Source of the DNA: Phycisphaerae bacterium
Lineage (GTDB): Bacteria > Planctomycetota > Phycisphaerae > Sedimentisphaerales > Anaerobacaceae
DNA length: 5,012 nt
Assembly (NCBI GenBank): GCA_030609625.1
Contig: JAUWBX010000230.1
Span: 1 to 5,012, forward strand
Direction of reading: 5' to 3'
The translations under genes and the position numbers were made by a program. Below are positions 1 through 5,012 of this stretch, piece after piece; position 1 is the stretch's first letter; each line of letters starts with the position of its first letter. The notes under the pieces were generated by a model. That model was not told the origin of the DNA and did no database searches. It saw only the letters and a list, made by a program, of their open reading frames with translations.

Positions 1-16
1 ATGGAACAACCATACT

Positions 17-88
17 GTCACTCCTGCGCAAGCAGGAGTCCAGAAAACGCTGATAAAACGGCTGGATTCCCGCTTTCGCGGGAATGAC
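17..88. repeat. Palindromic two-hairpin intergenic repeat, copy 1
   Basis: The two 27-base arms (17-43 and 62-88) are inverted relative to each other and match at 22 of 27 positions across an 18-base spacer. Each arm is itself a hairpin. Bases 20-27 (ACTCCTGC) pair perfectly with 32-39 around a GCAA loop, and 66-73 (ATTCCCGC) pair perfectly with 78-85 around TTTC. Where the stems differ between arms, both partners have changed (C-G to T-A and T-A to C-G), so pairing is kept. The right arm recurs in inverse orientation at 4535-4561 with 24 of 27 bases identical. This resembles the dispersed REP/MITE-like palindromes common between bacterial genes. No coding potential is seen. Whether it is mobile or acts as an RNA or DNA structure cannot be told from two copies. 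Confidence 0.8.
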
Positions 89-144
89 CTCCTTGCTTTG
101 TTTATGCAGGAATGTTCCATTTAATATTCAAAGATCAATAAAAT

Positions 145-221
145 ACTCAAATTGACAGAGCAGTAGGGGGGGCAGTGTGCTCAATATGGTTTTGAGTGTC
201 CCTGATACGCGAGACCATAAT
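145..221 (+). promoter_or_regulatory. Weak candidate promoter/operator region of the Tat gene
   Basis: Upstream of the gene at 238 there is a perfect -35-like TTGACA at 152-157, but no -10 hexamer lies at usual spacing from it. A second pairing, TTGAGT (192-197) with CATAAT (216-221) at an 18-base spacer, is plausible but would leave only about ten bases of leader. An exact 7-base inverted repeat, ACTCAAA (145-151) and TTTGAGT (191-197), brackets the TTGACA and a run of seven G (166-172), as an operator might. The gene has a good ribosome binding site, AGAGGTG, at 227-233. These are sequence matches only, and the promoter assignment is uncertain. Confidence 0.25.
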
Positions 222-237
222 TAAACAGAGGTGAACT

Positions 238-1221
238 ATGTCAGAAAATATAAATCGCCGCGGTTTTTTAAAAAAATCCGCTATTGCGTCCACAGGTGCT
301 GCGTTAGGTTTAAGTTTTGAAGAGAAAGCTTTATCAGCAAGAACAACAGGAAAACCAGTTGTGCCGGTGTCGGAGGGTTCTACTAAAGCTTTACCAACGG
401 GCAGAATTGGTAATGTTAAAATCAGCAGGTTAATCGCCGGCGGTAATCCATTCAGCGGCTGGTCTCACAGCAGAGAGTTGAAATATATATCTGAATTATT
501 CAAGGCCTACAGTACAGATGAGAAAATTATTGAGACACTGGAGTTGTACGAAGAAAATGGAATAAATACTATTATAGCAGGTGGCGTTAGAGTTCTCGAT
601 AAATATTGGAACTAAAGAGGCGGAAAGATACAATGGATTGCACAAACCCATCCGCAGTCAAATGACCTAACGAGTAATATAAAAAGGGCCATTGATAATG
701 GAGCTGTCGCGGCTTATATACAGGGTGGTATTGGAGATAGTTTCGTTAAAAATGGTCGTGTTGACCTTCTCGGAAAAGCCATCGAATTTATTAAAGAAAA
801 CCGAATACCCGCAGGTATTGGCGCACATTCGATAGAAGTGCCGATTGCATGTGAAAAGGCGGGAATAGAACCTGATTTTTATATGAAAACTTTACACAGT
901 GGCAATTATTGGTCCGCCACCCCGAAAGAAGACAGGATTGAGTTCAATGTCGATAGTGGCAGTCCCTATGACCATGACAATATCTGGTCCCTTTGCCCGG
1001 AACGAACTATTGAATTTATGAAAACTGTGGACAAGCCGTGGATAGCCTTTAAGGTTTTAGCCGCAGGGGCCATCCATCCGAGAGATGGTTTCAAGTATGC
1101 CTTTAACAACGGCACCGACTTTATTTGTGCGGGAATGTTCGATTTTCAGGTTATTGAGGATGTAATTATTGCAAAAAATGTATTATCAAAAACAGACAGA
1201 CAGCGCCCCTGGAGAGGATAG
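238..1221 (+). pseudogene. Tat-signal TIM-barrel-like protein (aldo/keto reductase-like), interrupted by an in-frame stop
   Basis: One reading frame runs from ATG 238 to TAG 1219-1221 (327 codons), broken only by TAA at 613-615 (codon 126). The N-terminus has a twin-arginine signal: N-R-R-G-F-L-K at residues 6-12, then a small-residue hydrophobic stretch to about residue 27, so the intact protein would be exported folded by Tat. The mature part has alternating beta-strand-like and helical segments (KISRLIAGG, INTIIAGG, KIQWIAQ, AAYIQGG, WIAFKVLAAGA, FICAGMFDFQV), which suggests a (beta/alpha)8 barrel; the opening resembles aldo/keto reductases. The substrate is unknown. Sequence after the stop is undamaged and continues to a natural-looking end (DRQRPWRG), so this is a single nonsense change, not a frameshift or decay. 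A restart at GTG 838 is possible but has no ribosome binding site. A recent mutation or a base error is likeliest; the stop would arise from GAA, AAA or CAA by one substitution. Confidence 0.75.
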
Positions 1222-1283
1222 AAACGTTTATTATTGAGCTTTGCGTTAAATATTATAAAGAACCAGCAAAACAAAGAAGTGAT

Positions 1284-1571
1284 ATGAACACAAACATAAA
1301 ACAGATAAAAGAATCAATACTTCCGATTCTCCAGCGCTACGGCGTCAGCAAGGCCGGGCTGTTCGGCTCGGTTGTCAAAGAACAGATACGACCTGGCAGC
1401 GATGTTGACATACTTGTTCAGATTGATAAAGATATCAGCCTGCTTGACTTTGTGGGACTGAAACTTGAACTGGAGCAAGCACTGAAAAAAGATGTGGATG
1501 TGGTAGAGTACGACACTATCAAACCCCTCTTAAGAGAAACGATTCTCAAAGAACAGCAGGTGATTCTATGA
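1284..1571 (+). CDS. mntA: MntA-type minimal nucleotidyltransferase antitoxin
   Basis: This 95-residue protein is the size of the minimal nucleotidyltransferases. The signature is clear: G28-S29, ten residues, then D40-V-D42 (within GLFGSVVKEQIRPGSDVD), the GSX10DXD metal-binding motif. A likely third carboxylate is D72 in KKDVDVV. In studied MntA-HepT pairs, MntA uses ATP to AMPylate the HepT toxin at the tyrosine of its RX4HXY motif and so neutralises it. Here the motif residues are all present, so an active enzyme is inferred. The start has only a weak ribosome binding site (AAGAAGTGAT before the ATG). The 62-base gap after the Tat gene is AT-rich, with TATTAT at 1251-1256 as a possible -10 but no well-spaced -35. 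The end overlaps hepT by four bases. Confidence 0.9.
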   Translation: MNTNIKQIKESILPILQRYGVSKAGLFGSVVKEQIRPGSDVDILVQIDKDISLLDFVGLKLELEQALKKDVDVVEYDTIKPLLRETILKEQQVIL

Positions 1572-1918
1572 TCAGAGACATACGAGTATACATCGAAGAT
1601 ATTCTGGACAGCATTACAAAGATACAGCAATACACGCAGACCATTGACGAGCAGGACTTCCTGACCAATACCCAGCTTCAGGATGCTGTCTTGAGACGGC
1701 TCGAAATTATGGGCGAAGCCGTAAAGAACATCCCACAAGCCTTTAGAGACAGGTATCCGCAGATTCCCTGGAGGAAAATAGCCGGTTTGAGGGATGTGCT
1801 TATTCATGAGTACTTCGGCGTGAATATGCGCCGAGCATGGAAAGTAGCCAAACAAGACATATTTGTTCTGAGCGACGAACTCAAGAAAGTGAAAAAAGAT
1901 TTAGAGACACAAAAATGA
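1568..1918 (+). CDS. hepT: HepT-like HEPN ribonuclease toxin (DUF86 family)
   Basis: The 116-residue, largely helical protein carries the HEPN RNase motif R75-X4-H80-X-Y82 (in LRDVLIHEYFG), the catalytic and AMPylation site of HepT toxins. The family is known to cleave RNA (tRNA in studied cases) and to form a complex with its cognate MntA. RLEIMGEAVKNIP (residues 44-56) and the IPWRKIAGLRD segment just before the motif are typical family stretches. The ATG overlaps the mntA stop as ATGA, and AGGTGA at 1558-1563 serves as ribosome binding site, so the pair is translationally coupled, antitoxin first. No truncation or lost catalytic residue is seen. Its own stop overlaps the next start in the same way, which ties the toxin to aroB'. 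Confidence 0.9.
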   Translation: MIRDIRVYIEDILDSITKIQQYTQTIDEQDFLTNTQLQDAVLRRLEIMGEAVKNIPQAFRDRYPQIPWRKIAGLRDVLIHEYFGVNMRRAWKVAKQDIFVLSDELKKVKKDLETQK

Positions 1919-2910
1919 AAAAAATGTGGGTAAATGTTGTTCCGTACGAAAAGGGGCTCGCCATAGCTGCGCTTGAGAGTGGTGCCGAGGCGGTTGTGCT
2001 GCCGGATGGCAAGAGTGAAACTGTGCGGCGGTTCGGCAAAATCAAGACCGTTGAAAAAGACGGCGATATCAAGCCCGGCGTGGATGTCGAGTTTATCGAT
2101 ATAGCCGACAAAGAAGGCGAAGATAAAGCCGCTGCGGTGCCCCTCGAAAAAATTATTGTCCTTAAAATGCTCGATTGGACGATTATACCGATAGAAAACC
2201 TGTTGGCCCGGCGGGGCAAAAATATTATGGTGCAGGTGAAAAATAGCGAACAGGCGAAACTTATGGTCGAAATACTTGAAAAAGGCGTTGACGGCGTTGT
2301 GTTAAATACCACCGATATAAACGAGCTCAAGAAATGCGCCGAAATCATTCACGGCGTAAGTGAAAAAGTCACTCTCGTAACAGCCACCATCACAGGCATC
2401 AAACAATTAGGCATGGGCGACAGGGCCTGTCTCGATACCTGCACGCAAATGACTTTAGGCGAAGGGATACTCGTCGGCAATACTGCTTCCGGTTTCTTTT
2501 TGGTGCATTCCGAATCCATCGACAATCCTTACGTGGCATCCCGGCCGTTCCGCGTCAATGCCGGAGCGGTACATGCATACACCTTAACGCCGGGCGGTAA
2601 AACCAAATACTTAGCTGACTTAAAGGCCGGCGATGAAGTGCTGGTGGTGGATTTCCAGGGCAAAAGTCAAACCGCTTATCTGGGCAGAAACAAAATCGAA
2701 AAAAGGCCCGTGATGCTCATCGAGGCCGATGCCGAAGGTCAGCCGATAAGTCTGGTCTTGCAGAACGCCGAGACGATTCGATTAGTCAGCCCGGACGGCA
2801 AAGCGGTTTCGGTTACAACTTTGAAGCAGGGCGATAAAGTCTTAGGCCATATCGAAAAGGCCGGCCGTCACTTCGGTATGCAGGTTGACGAGACACTGAT
2901 TGAAAGGTAG
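1915..2910 (+). CDS. aroB': 3-dehydroquinate synthase II (archaeal-type)
   Basis: The 331-residue protein matches the DHQ synthase II family along its length. This cytosolic enzyme oxidatively deaminates and cyclises 2-amino-3,7-dideoxy-D-threo-hept-6-ulosonate with NAD+ to 3-dehydroquinate, entering the shikimate pathway without DAHP. Family-typical blocks are GDRACLDTC (168-176), LVGNTASGFFLVHSE (186-200), PYVASRPFRVNAGAVHAY (205-222) and GRNKIEKRP (257-265). The N-terminal half (MWVNVVPYEKGLAIAALESGAEAVV) also fits. ATG 1915 is chosen over the longer frame from 1837 because the extra residues lie inside hepT and do not look like the family; ATG 1924 is a lesser alternative. The ribosome binding site is poor, which suggests coupling through the ATGA overlap with hepT. 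The partner aldolase (ADH synthase) is not in the window. The family is best known in archaea but also occurs in some bacteria. Confidence 0.93.
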   Translation: MKKMWVNVVPYEKGLAIAALESGAEAVVLPDGKSETVRRFGKIKTVEKDGDIKPGVDVEFIDIADKEGEDKAAAVPLEKIIVLKMLDWTIIPIENLLARRGKNIMVQVKNSEQAKLMVEILEKGVDGVVLNTTDINELKKCAEIIHGVSEKVTLVTATITGIKQLGMGDRACLDTCTQMTLGEGILVGNTASGFFLVHSESIDNPYVASRPFRVNAGAVHAYTLTPGGKTKYLADLKAGDEVLVVDFQGKSQTAYLGRNKIEKRPVMLIEADAEGQPISLVLQNAETIRLVSPDGKAVSVTTLKQGDKVLGHIEKAGRHFGMQVDETLIER

Positions 2911-2914
2911 AGTT

Positions 2915-3424
2915 ATGGTTTGGCCGGACGATGTAATCAGTATAATCTTAGCGGCTTTTCTTGGAGCGGCAATAGGGCTGGAGAGGGAGCTTAGCGGCAA
3001 GTCCGCCGGGCTGCGGACGAATCTCTTAATATGCCTTGGCGCAGCCGTCTTTACCGTAATCTCCAAACGAATGGTGGACGTAACCGAAGGCTCGACTACA
3101 AGGATAGCCGCCCAGATTCTTACCGGTGTAGGCTTTTTAGGTGCCGGTGCCGTCATCCAGGATAGACATGGTGCACATGGCCTGACTACCGCCGCGAGCA
3201 TCTGGCTCGTTGCAAGCATCGGAATGGCCTGTGGAGCGGGTTTTCACGGCTTGGCAGCCATATCGGCTCTCATTGTTATTGTTGTCCTCGCGGGCCTTTT
3301 AAGGCTGTCAAAGCCTTTGGCACGCTACGCGCAAAAACAACAAACCAAAACCGAAAGCGCTCTCGACGACCAGGATTATACCGGCCAAGAGCGCAAGCAA
3401 GCAGAGGGGAAAAAAGAAACTTAA
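2915..3424 (+). CDS. MgtC/SapB-family membrane protein, short form
   Basis: The 169-residue protein has the MgtC/SapB transmembrane domain with about five hydrophobic segments (roughly 7-21, 36-50, 64-82, 91-109 and 112-131). Family motifs are present: GAAIGLERELSGKSAGLRTN (17-36), GVGFLGAG (71-78) and GLTTAASIWLVASIG (89-103). The C-terminal cytosolic ACT-like domain of classical MgtC is absent, replaced by a polar tail rich in K, Q and E (132-169). Family members are linked to magnesium limitation and, in pathogens, to survival in macrophages; the role here is unknown. ATG 2915 is preferred over TTG 2900 because GAAAGGT (2902-2908) sits at good spacing before it. It starts 4 bases after aroB' ends, so co-translation is likely. 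The 88 bases to the convergent prepilin gene (3425-3512) show no convincing terminator. Confidence 0.9.
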   Translation: MVWPDDVISIILAAFLGAAIGLERELSGKSAGLRTNLLICLGAAVFTVISKRMVDVTEGSTTRIAAQILTGVGFLGAGAVIQDRHGAHGLTTAASIWLVASIGMACGAGFHGLAAISALIVIVVLAGLLRLSKPLARYAQKQQTKTESALDDQDYTGQERKQAEGKKET

Positions 3425-3512
3425 CTACACGAAGCACTTGCCAACAAAGCGCACAGTCATTCACTTAAGACCGTATTATCACCCGTCTCGTCTCCCCCGA
3501 ATAAAATCATAC

Positions 3513-4331
3513 TTATTGCTCAGTTGGTGTGTAACCTAATTTGCTCCACACAGCCTTCTGGACCTTGTACAAATCCGGATTGCCCGGATTGGAAGATAAA
3601 TTACCTTGGCGGCCTGAGCTTTGCCATGCGTCATAATCCATCTTGGCGATTTCTATCGTACGCGGGTCTTTCCACTTCCAGTACTCACTATGCCCGTCTG
3701 CGAAAGAAAAATTAGTACCGTCACCGTGCCGCGCCGTGATCTGGTCCCACCATCGCTCCTGGTCATACCAAATCGTCCAACTGTTGGGGCTCAACATACC
3801 CTCGTCCAGGAAAACAGCCCTTTCATTTGGTCTCCTGATCTGCATTCTCCGATAGACCATCAGATTTGTGGTTCCGGGTATCCCATCGTAGCCATTCATT
3901 GCATCCACTATGGCGTAAGTTACTATCTCTCCGCGGATCCCTGTTGGGCATTTGTAGAGCTTCACATCCGGACAGTAACGATACAGGAATCCTAACTTAA
4001 TGCCCTCCATCCGCTCTTGTTCGGGGTCTCCGCGACCTCGCCATCTCACCCAGGCGTCGTCGCGCCCCGTATTGGCGTGGACGACTTTGTCGTTACTGTC
4101 ATCTGCATACAAGATCCATCCCAAGGTCAACTGTCTGAGATTATTCAGGCAAGCCGTCCGTTTGCCCTGTTCCCTGGCCCGATTTAGGGCCGGCATCAAT
4201 ATCGCCATCAACAACGCAATGATAGCGATCACTACCAGAAGTTCTATTAACGTAAAGCCTGTTGGAACTTTTCCACTTCTCTGGCTAACAATCTTAACTT
4301 CTAACGGCGTAAACACTTTTCGTTCGTCCAT
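3513..4331 (-). CDS. Prepilin-like protein with N-terminal methylation motif and H-X9-DG C-terminus
   Basis: This 272-residue protein has a type IV pilin/type II secretion pseudopilin N-terminus: GFTLIELLVVIAIIALLMAI from residue 25. Prepilin peptidase should cut after G25 and methylate F26, with E30 at the conserved +5 position. The hydrophobic helix anchors the protein in the inner membrane before assembly or display. The C-terminal part holds H202-X9-D212-G213 (HGDGTNFSFADG), the motif of the large Planctomycetota prepilin-like family, whose members are numerous per genome and of unknown function. A C120/C128 pair may form a disulfide. The 25-residue leader is long and contains FTPLE (7-11), a partial echo of the cleavage box. 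The start is supported by GGGAGGT at 4337-4343, five bases away. TTGACA on the minus strand (4450-4445) is a possible -35 but has no convincing -10. Confidence 0.9.
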   Translation of the reverse strand: MDERKVFTPLEVKIVSQRSGKVPTGFTLIELLVVIAIIALLMAILMPALNRAREQGKRTACLNNLRQLTLGWILYADDSNDKVVHANTGRDDAWVRWRGRGDPEQERMEGIKLGFLYRYCPDVKLYKCPTGIRGEIVTYAIVDAMNGYDGIPGTTNLMVYRRMQIRRPNERAVFLDEGMLSPNSWTIWYDQERWWDQITARHGDGTNFSFADGHSEYWKWKDPRTIEIAKMDYDAWQSSGRQGNLSSNPGNPDLYKVQKAVWSKLGYTPTEQ

Positions 4332-4468
4332 AATCTACCTCCCATCTTCCCGTATTCGACCTGAATTGTGCTGCTCATCGGCTGTCTTCTGCGAATGCCT
4401 TCATAGCTCTATAATTAACAAATCTCTATATTGTCGCATAATTTTGTCAAAAAATCCAGATATTTTCC

Positions 4469-4498
4469 TTGACGAAATGGCTAATAATTTGGTATAAG
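4469..4498 (+). promoter_or_regulatory. Candidate sigma70-type promoter for the gene at 4894
   Basis: TTGACG (4469-4474) and TATAAG (4493-4498) are each one base from consensus and are separated by an 18-base AT-rich spacer. Transcription would begin near 4505 and produce a leader of roughly 390 bases before the start codon at 4894, passing through the palindromic repeat and the alternative hairpins. This is a sequence match only; sigma factor preferences of this organism are unknown. Confidence 0.45.
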
Positions 4499-4512
4499 TA
4501 GAATTAGATAGT

Positions 4513-4531
4513 TACTGTTACGGAAACAGTA
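4513..4531. repeat. Perfect 7-bp hairpin just downstream of the candidate promoter
   Basis: TACTGTT (4513-4519) pairs exactly with AACAGTA (4525-4531) around the loop ACGGA. It lies about ten bases after the predicted transcription start and directly before the repeat at 4535. It could be an operator, a 5' stabilising stem or an edge of the repeat element. No T run follows closely enough for a terminator. Confidence 0.45.
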
Positions 4532-4534
4532 TTT

Positions 4535-4621
4535 GCCATTTCCGCGAAAGCTGGAATCCAGTTTTTCGCTCTGGACCCCTACTTTGGGTTCCCGCAAGGC
4601 GGGGTCCCTCGCAGGGGTGAC
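4535..4621. repeat. Palindromic intergenic repeat, copy 2, with enlarged second hairpin
   Basis: The left arm (4535-4561) is 27 bases long and matches the reverse complement of the right arm of copy 1 (62-88) at 24 of 27 positions; the changes leave its hairpin imperfect. The right arm (4571-4621) starts with CTGG and ends with GAC as expected, but is 51 bases long, not 27. Its outer stem is ACCCCT (4575-4580) with AGGGGT (4613-4618). The usual short loop is replaced by about 28 bases that fold again: GGG (4586-4588) with CCC (4606-4608), and CCCGC (4591-4595) with GCGGG (4599-4603). The element lies in the predicted leader of the downstream gene. Confidence 0.7.
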
Positions 4622-4779
4622 ATCGTCTATTTTCGTTTTCCGCAACAGATATTAGCTAACTTTATGCTTCGCAAGTGAGCATTTTTACATTTTAGGTAAC
4701 CGTTAGTATTGGTCTTTTGAACCTCGCTCGTCGAGCAACGGGATGGAGTGAAGGAAGGAGGTAGTGGCAGTTCGTAAAA

Positions 4780-4850
4780 GTTTTCGATTTGCGTAAGTAA
4801 GGGCTTTAAGTGCTTGTCGAAAACATCGAGTGTTTTGGTGTGTGGCCAAA
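4780..4850 (+). promoter_or_regulatory. Overlapping, mutually exclusive hairpins in the leader of the 4894 gene
   Basis: GTTTTCGA (4780-4787) is an exact inverted match to TCGAAAAC (4817-4824). The right half of that stem also lies in a second exact hairpin, AAAACA (4820-4825) with TGTTTT (4831-4836) around TCGAG. Part of that second stem in turn overlaps a third, TTTGG (4834-4838) with CCAAA (4846-4850). Stem 1 and stem 2 cannot form together, and neither can stems 2 and 3. This is the pattern of a conformational switch or attenuator. No known riboswitch consensus is recognised, and the stems are AT-rich, so chance remains possible. Confidence 0.3.
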
Positions 4851-4893
4851 CCATAATCCCTAATTATTTTAACTTTTTTTAAGGAGGACTATT

Positions 4894-5012
4894 ATGTCTA
4901 AGAAAATGATTTATTTGATGTTTGTTGTTTTAGTACTGGCCCTGGCCGGTACAAATGTGGCCTTTGGCCAGGTAGTATGGGAGGGCAGAATCAGTAGTGC
5001 TGATGATGATAT
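4894..5012 (+). CDS. Secreted protein, N-terminal fragment (runs off the window)
   Basis: Only the first 39 codons are present. The start is firm: AAGGAGG at 4881-4887, a near-perfect ribosome binding site, is six bases before the ATG. Residues 1-25 form a Sec signal peptide: positively charged K3-K4, hydrophobic core (IYLMFVVLVLALAG), and a likely cleavage site after the A-F-G preceding Q26. The mature part begins QVVWEGRISSADDD, acidic and small-residue rich, like the openings of large extracellular proteins in Planctomycetota. No domain can be assigned from so short a piece. Its long leader and the divergent prepilin-like gene suggest regulated expression of surface or secreted products, which is inference. 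Confidence 0.85.
   Translation, partial: MSKKMIYLMFVVLVLALAGTNVAFGQVVWEGRISSADDD

Larger units (their letters stand above)
4332..4893. other. Divergent intergenic region between prepilin-like and secreted-protein genes
   Basis: This 562-base stretch separates two diverging genes and must hold both promoters. From left to right it contains the prepilin ribosome binding site (4337-4343), an AT-rich section with -35-like and -10-like words, a candidate plus-strand promoter (4469-4498), a perfect hairpin (4513-4531), the second palindromic repeat (4535-4621), an unexplained stretch (4622-4779), overlapping hairpins (4780-4850), a run of seven T (4874-4880) and the ribosome binding site of the next gene. 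A 75-codon minus-strand frame at 4627-4854 is open but shows no recognisable domain and has only a badly spaced ribosome binding site, so it is not called as a gene. Confidence 0.7.

Noticed and set aside
613..615. Genetic code change or programmed recoding of TAA
   Set aside because: TAA ends other genes here, and TAA is not a selenocysteine or pyrrolysine codon; a simple nonsense change or base error is enough.
1418..1855. 145-codon minus-strand open frame antisense to mntA/hepT
   Set aside because: The opposite strand encodes two motif-complete family proteins; this frame has no domain features.
1837..1914. Upstream extension of DHQ synthase II by 26 residues
   Set aside because: The additional residues are polar, lie within hepT and do not resemble the family N-terminus, while ATG 1915 gives the expected opening and the ATGA overlap.
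1881..2348. 155-codon minus-strand open frame
   Set aside because: Antisense to DHQ synthase II; serine/threonine-rich composition typical of a reverse-strand shadow.
2900..2914. TTG start for the MgtC-like protein
   Set aside because: ATG 2915 has GAAAGGT at proper spacing and puts the first membrane segment at the usual place.
3301..3394. Short inverted repeats AAGGCT/AGCCTT and GCGCTC/GAGCGC
   Set aside because: Both lie inside the MgtC-like coding region, have no T run after them, and are of a length expected by chance.
3425..3512. Terminator between the convergent genes
   Set aside because: The only stem seen (AGAC...GTCT with a mismatch around 3478-3492) is weak and has no adjacent T or A run on either strand.
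4445..4450. Minus-strand TTGACA as a promoter for the prepilin-like gene
   Set aside because: The best -10-like word, TATAGA, is only 14 bases away, and words at 16-18 bases match consensus poorly, so only the -35 half is supported.
4000..4497. 165-codon plus-strand open frame
   Set aside because: Lies antisense to the well-supported prepilin-like gene and runs into its upstream region; the protein looks like an antisense shadow.
4627..4854. 75-codon open frame on the minus strand in the divergent intergenic region
   Set aside because: No recognisable domain, AGGGA only two bases from the ATG, overlap with the repeated and hairpin-forming leader, and low-complexity protein. A translated small gene cannot be excluded, but support is lacking.
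4874..4880. Seven-T run as an intrinsic terminator before 4894
   Set aside because: The nearest hairpin ends over 20 bases earlier and is AT-rich, and the run sits directly against a strong ribosome binding site.

Overview
The window looks like chromosomal DNA from a bacterium of the Planctomycetota, probably near the Phycisphaerae/Sedimentisphaerales. This is inferred from gene content, not from a marker gene. The clues are a prepilin-like protein with an H-X9-DG C-terminal motif and a long leader carrying an FTPLE motif, a Tat-exported TIM-barrel-like protein, a secreted protein opening with a VWEGRISSADDD-type N-terminus, and a bacterial copy of the archaeal-type 3-dehydroquinate synthase II. 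No phage, IS transposase, CRISPR array, tRNA or rRNA was seen.

Layout. Bases 1-237 are non-coding and hold a two-hairpin palindromic repeat (17-88) and a weak promoter region. A Tat-signal gene (238-1221) follows; its frame is intact from start to end except for one in-frame TAA at codon 126. Next comes a tight plus-strand cluster: mntA (1284-1571), hepT (1568-1918), DHQ synthase II (1915-2910) and an MgtC/SapB-family membrane protein (2915-3424). The first three overlap by ATGA and the fourth starts 4 bases after the third ends, so all four are probably co-transcribed and translationally coupled. A prepilin-like gene lies convergently on the minus strand (3513-4331). A 562-base divergent intergenic region (4332-4893) carries a candidate plus-strand promoter, a second, rearranged copy of the repeat, and overlapping, mutually exclusive hairpins. 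It leads to a secreted protein (4894 onwards) cut off by the window end.

How the parts relate. MntA and HepT form a toxin-antitoxin pair (nucleotidyltransferase antitoxin and HEPN RNase toxin) that here shares an operon with a central biosynthetic enzyme. DHQ synthase II makes 3-dehydroquinate for the shikimate pathway by the route that bypasses DAHP; its usual partner, the ADH synthase aldolase, is not in the window. The prepilin-like protein and the 4894 protein are exported products diverging from one regulatory region.

No wholly new system is evident. The points most worth checking are the coupling of a toxin-antitoxin module to aroB'/mgtC, the isolated nonsense codon in the Tat gene, the covarying repeat hairpins, and the possible RNA switch upstream of 4894.
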